Assembly: GCA_004356335.1 (NCBI GenBank)
Contig: SMXP01000083.1
Coordinates: 1-14,809 of the forward strand
From: Alphaproteobacteria bacterium
GTDB taxonomy: Bacteria > Pseudomonadota > Alphaproteobacteria > SMXP01
Reading direction: 5' to 3'
DNA length: 14,809 bases
Under the pieces are notes generated by a model, which was given only the letters and a program-made list of their open reading frames with translations, was not told where the DNA came from and did not search any database. The translations under genes and the position numbers were made by a program. Shown here one piece after another: positions 14,774 through 14,809 of this stretch (within the stretch, counting starts at the first letter, position 1; the number at the start of each line of letters is the position of its first letter).

Positions 14774-14809
14774 TAGAGCGTTTTCGCGATTCTGTTAAGT
14801 TCGGAAACG
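14774..14809 (+). repeat. Palindromic intergenic repeat, tandem unit C (cut by window end)
   Basis: It begins TAGAGCGTTTTC with the same left arm as unit B (14778-14785), 62 bases after it. The centre differs (GCGATTCTGTTAAGTTC), but GGAAACG at 14803-14809 can still pair with CGTTTTC through one G-U pair. The array may continue past the window. Confidence 0.7.

Noticed and set aside
1..14809. Mobile elements, defence systems, CRISPR arrays, tRNA or rRNA genes
   Set aside because: I looked for transposase, integrase, nuclease and toxin-antitoxin proteins, regular spacer arrays, and tRNA or rRNA stretches; none is visible apart from the short palindromic repeats.

Overview
The window reads as an ordinary chromosomal stretch of an alphaproteobacterium. 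The Rhodospirillales or a related group is my guess from gene order and protein style; I ran no search. It is moderately GC-rich, densely packed and almost entirely housekeeping. Family-typical linkages support the assignment: radA-cvpA-purF-SDR on the plus strand, yfgM-like-bamB-der on the minus strand, and an rsmB-type methyltransferase, a small TPR protein and guaA in a row. Palindromic intergenic repeats of a type common in alphaproteobacteria lie around the cytochrome gene and at the right edge.

Layout. Bases 1-1147 (+) hold the end of an MlaE-type permease and the complete MlaF-type ATPase of a retrograde phospholipid transporter. Bases 1244-5560 (+) hold radA (recombination), cvpA (inner-membrane protein), purF (first step of purine synthesis) and a short-chain dehydrogenase; a candidate promoter precedes radA. 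Bases 5561-9193 (-) hold the yfgM-like, bamB and der genes, linking outer-membrane protein assembly with ribosome biogenesis. This block meets the plus-strand block tail to tail with no base between the stop codons. Bases 9352-10191 (-) hold panB (pantothenate synthesis). Bases 10192-10659 are a 468-base non-coding stretch with a possible panB promoter and operator and a structured repeat. Bases 10660-11052 (+) hold a small membrane-anchored cytochrome c with related repeats on both sides. Bases 11124-14597 (-) hold rsmB-like, TPR and guaA genes. Bases 14651-14809 hold three tandem palindromic repeat units, the last cut by the window end.

The genes cover purine synthesis (purF, guaA), pantothenate/CoA (panB), envelope upkeep (Mla, BamB, YfgM-like, CvpA), ribosome and rRNA maturation (der, rsmB-like) and DNA repair (radA). 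I see no phage, plasmid, CRISPR, toxin-antitoxin or defence genes, and no tRNA or rRNA. I found no convincing new multi-gene system. The most interesting material is non-coding: repeat copies whose stems differ by paired, compensatory changes, one copy ending exactly at the Shine-Dalgarno of the cytochrome gene, and a 13-base perfect palindrome in a possible panB promoter.
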